NCBI RefSeq assembly: GCF_005222705.1
Contig: NZ_STGF01000010.1
Location: forward strand, 124,001 to 188,000
Direction: 5' to 3'
DNA: 64,000 bases
Source: Paenibacillus sp. SY21-1
GTDB taxonomy: Bacteria; Bacillota; Bacilli; Paenibacillales; Paenibacillaceae
In this document: in pieces, positions 61,823-64,000 of the stretch
How the letters are laid out: every line of letters begins with the position of its first letter
Position numbering within the stretch: position 1 is the stretch's first letter
The notes under the pieces: model-generated
The model's input: only the letters and a program-made list of their open reading frames with translations
Told to the model about the DNA's origin: nothing
The model's database searches: none
Program-made: the position numbers and the translations under genes

Positions 61823-62611
61823 CTATTGCTTTACAATGCCGTCCATCCATTGAAGCAAATGCTCCGTTACCAGGGCGGTCTGCTCCTCGCCTGTAATGTC
61901 CGCCTTTTTATCGCCCTTCTGCTCTCCGTATGAGCCGAACTGACCATGATTGCCGCCCTCTATAACCTCGTATTCGGTATTTGCGGGCAAATACTGCTTG
62001 CCGGCTTCCCAGTCCTCAGCATTCATAACCTGATCGTTCGTAGCGCCGATCTGCAAAACGGGCAAGCCCGCATCCTTTAAGCTCCCTTCCTCATCGGCAT
62101 AGGACGCCAGAAAGAATACGCCGTCTACCGCATCCGGATGGCTGGCTGCATAACGGGCAGCGAATACCCCTCCTAACGAATGTCCGCCAATGACGTAGCT
62201 TTCGCCGGAATGCGCATCAAGAAAATGATCGGCGCGATTCTGCGACGTAAACGCCAGGTTAAAGGGCATGCTCGCAATATATACGCGGTGCCCTGCTTCC
62301 GCCAGCTGCCGGGCCATCGGCGCGTAGCTTTGTGGCTCCACCAAACCGCCGGGATAGAAGATAACCCCCGGCTCGCGGATGGCCGCATTTTCACCTGCGG
62401 GCTCAAACAAATATCCTTTGCCATTTTGCATCACGCTTACCTTATCGTCGCTTTTCATCGCTTCCTTGGCGATGCTTGAGGGAGGGTACATTAAAAACGA
62501 ATAAGCGACAAACACAATTACGATAACAACCGCAAGCGAGGCCAACGACCAAACTGCGATTTTTTTCCCACGGCTCGTCTTTCCCCTGCCGCTAATGGAC
62601 TGCTGCTTCAT
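61823..62611 (-). CDS. Membrane-anchored alpha/beta hydrolase
   Basis: A 262-residue protein with a basic N-terminus, a membrane helix or uncleaved signal (about 18-40), then a hydrolase domain. The nucleophile elbow is VIGGHSLGGVFAARYA near residue 143, the acid is probably the Asp in IGATNDQV, and the His is in IEGGNHGQFGSYG near 220. YPGGLVEPQSYAP carries the oxyanion segment. It is related to alpha/beta hydrolase family 5 proteins. The ATG at 62611 follows AAGGAG. It diverges from the AAA ATPase. Confidence 0.85.
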   Translation of the reverse strand: MKQQSISGRGKTSRGKKIAVWSLASLAVVIVIVFVAYSFLMYPPSSIAKEAMKSDDKVSVMQNGKGYLFEPAGENAAIREPGVIFYPGGLVEPQSYAPMARQLAEAGHRVYIASMPFNLAFTSQNRADHFLDAHSGESYVIGGHSLGGVFAARYAASHPDAVDGVFFLASYADEEGSLKDAGLPVLQIGATNDQVMNAEDWEAGKQYLPANTEYEVIEGGNHGQFGSYGEQKGDKKADITGEEQTALVTEHLLQWMDGIVKQ

Positions 62612-62779
62612 TCTTCTCCTTGTCTCCTTATCGTCTGTTATATAGGTTGCATAAAATATTATAGTACAATCGATAAAGGAGATCAATTTGGGAGAATCAT
62701 CCTGCTTGCAGTTTGCCCCCTCTCATTTCTTTGCCAAATTTGGTAAACTGATAGAAAACAGCTTTCAAGGAGGCACATC

Positions 62780-63745
62780 ATGTCTGATTTCAACGATCAA
62801 GACGAGCTTGGCGCTCGCAGACGAAATAAGCTAAAGCTGCTGCAATTCGACAAAGACGGAAAAGATTTGATAGAATCCGAGAAACCAAACGAGACGTTCG
62901 CCGATGTCGGCGGACTTGATGACGTGAAGAAAAAAATTCGCATGAATTTTATTTTGCCGCTCAAGCAGCCGGAGCTGTTTGCCGCTTACGGCAAGGAAGC
63001 CGGAGGAAGCCTGTTACTGTACGGGCCGCCAGGCTGCGGCAAAACCTTTCTAGCCCGCGCAGTCGCCGGCGAGATAAACGCCAACTTTATGCATATCGAG
63101 CTGCAGGCGATTCTTGGCATGTACGTCGGCCAGAGCGAAAACAATCTGCATGATATATTTGAAAAGGCGCGTGAGCATAAGCCTTGCGTCATCTTTATAG
63201 ACGAGCTGGACGCGATGGGCGGCAGCCGGAACCAGATGCGCCAGCATCATGACCGCATTTTGGTCAATCAGCTGCTGATGGAGCTGGACGGGCTGCGCTC
63301 CGCCAATGACGAGGTGTTTGTCATCGGTGCGACGAATACCCCATGGTATCTGGACTCGGCGCTGCGCAGGCCGGGCCGGTTCAACCATATGATTTTTGTG
63401 CCGCCGCCTGCCGAGCCTGAGCGCTCAACCATTCTGGAGCTGAAGCTTGCGAACAAGCCGGTTGAGAAACTCGACCTGACGCGTATCGCTCGCGAGACCA
63501 AACATTTTTCGGGCGCCGATCTGGAGCAAATCGTCAAGGATGCCATCGAGGTTGCTTTGGAACGCACGCTGGAGACCGGCGATATTCAGCCGATTACGCA
63601 GGACGATCTGCGCAAGGCCGCCAAGCATCGCAAAGCAACGACGCTCGATTGGTTCGCCACCGCCAAAAATTATGCAACCTTCAGCGATGTCAACCAGGAT
63701 TTCCAAATCGTGCTGGACCATATGAAGGAGCATGGCATGAAATAA
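62780..63745 (+). CDS. p97/FtsH-like AAA ATPase
   Basis: A 321-residue single-ring AAA protein: ETFADVGGLDDVKKKIR start, Walker A YGPPGCGKTFLARAVAG near residue 85, Walker B CVIFIDELDAMGG near 145, and the second region of homology GATNTPWYLDSALRRPGRF with Arg fingers near 200. There is no protease or membrane domain, so it is not FtsH. It is followed by a TPR gene, and similar AAA-TPR pairs occur in Bacilli with unknown roles. CAAGGAGG precedes the ATG. Confidence 0.9.
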   Translation: MSDFNDQDELGARRRNKLKLLQFDKDGKDLIESEKPNETFADVGGLDDVKKKIRMNFILPLKQPELFAAYGKEAGGSLLLYGPPGCGKTFLARAVAGEINANFMHIELQAILGMYVGQSENNLHDIFEKAREHKPCVIFIDELDAMGGSRNQMRQHHDRILVNQLLMELDGLRSANDEVFVIGATNTPWYLDSALRRPGRFNHMIFVPPPAEPERSTILELKLANKPVEKLDLTRIARETKHFSGADLEQIVKDAIEVALERTLETGDIQPITQDDLRKAAKHRKATTLDWFATAKNYATFSDVNQDFQIVLDHMKEHGMK

Positions 63746-63856
63746 GCGGGCGGGCGCGACTTTGGCTGCCATCCTGCTCTGCGGGCAAGCGGAAAGCTCC
63801 CGATCGGTCTAACGCTTATTTGGCACCTATATCTGGACAAACGAGGTAACGACGCG

Positions 63857-64000
63857 ATGAATGAATCTCAGACAATCAATTTGCGTTTTGATCGCATCCA
63901 TCAGCTCCTCTCCTGGAACAGGCTGAAGGAGGCAGCGGATGAGGCGCTCCAGCTGTTGCGGGAAGAGCCCGAGGACCCTGACGCATACGCCCTGATGGGG
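63857..64000 (+). CDS. TPR-repeat protein (partial, cut by window edge)
   Basis: The first 48 codons are visible: MNESQTINLRFDRIHQLLSW, then KEAADEALQLLREEPEDPDA and YALMG, the beginning of a tetratricopeptide repeat. It is 111 bases after the AAA ATPase stop, on the same strand, so a functional pair is likely. The ribosome site (GAGG at 63842) is somewhat distant. Confidence 0.75.
   Translation, partial: MNESQTINLRFDRIHQLLSWNRLKEAADEALQLLREEPEDPDAYALMG

Overview
The window looks like a chromosomal piece of a spore-forming, moderately GC-rich Firmicute of the Paenibacillaceae, most likely Paenibacillus or a close relative. This rests on a YyaC-type sporulation protein, T-box leaders, lipoprotein-anchored binding proteins, an LplABC-type sugar importer beside a large membrane AraC-type regulator, a Firmicute GalT and strong AGGAGG ribosome sites. 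Most genes are on the minus strand. No rRNA, tRNA, CRISPR array, prophage or transposase gene was seen.

Layout. 0.1-2.9 kb: leuA behind a consensus promoter and two tandem leucine T-boxes. 2.9-7.1 kb: the t6A tRNA-modification cluster (thiL, tsaE, tsaB, rimI, tsaD, partly with ATGA overlaps). 7.2-14.6 kb: a YitT-type membrane protein, a small unknown protein, an HD-GYP protein and a diguanylate cyclase (a cyclic-di-GMP pair), a methyltransferase, a DUF6483-like protein and a hydrolase. 14.76-15.48 kb: fourteen copies of a 51-bp tandem repeat. 15.6-17.2 kb: yyaC and two small conserved proteins. 17.6-22.5 kb: galK-galE-galT with a divergent AraC-type regulator. 22.6-25.9 kb: an FAD oxidoreductase, a stress protein and a CorA-type Mg transporter preceded by a short coupled leader ORF.

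26.0-32.8 kb is a sulfonate/organosulfur scavenging island: an ABC importer, a flavin monooxygenase and a TauD-like dioxygenase, divergent from an unusual regulator in which a DNA-binding domain is fused to a binding-protein-like domain. 32.9-36.0 kb: a Gfo/Idh oxidoreductase, a class-3 lipase and a membrane protein. 36.1-42.2 kb: LplC, LplB and LplA-type sugar ABC genes and their likely AraC/Cache regulator, with two cre-like sites upstream of lplA. 42.4-45.6 kb: hemolysin III, hydrolase, methyltransferase and small proteins.

45.7-53.3 kb is an exopolysaccharide operon: a tandem-domain deacetylase lipoprotein, a UDP-sugar dehydrogenase, a PilZ-domain processive glycosyltransferase, a degenerate deacetylase-like membrane protein and a GH18-like lipoprotein. 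It could be an output of cyclic-di-GMP made or degraded by the pair at 8.7-11.6 kb. 53.6-56.8 kb: another Gfo/Idh enzyme, a MITE-like inverted-repeat element, a permuted papain-like protein and a class I isoprenoid-synthase-like enzyme. 57.2-59.4 kb, visibly more AT-rich, has an orphan NHLP-leader RiPP precursor convergent with an orphan 7TMR-DISM sensor kinase. 59.7-61.6 kb is a YtrA-type GntR/ABC operon with a visible operator. 61.8-64 kb: a membrane-anchored hydrolase, a p97-like AAA ATPase and a TPR protein cut by the window edge.

The best candidates for something undescribed are the NHLP precursor with no maturation enzyme beside an isoprenoid-synthase-like gene, the regulator/binding-protein fusion, the PilZ-glycosyltransferase operon, the 51-bp repeat array and the corA leader ORF.
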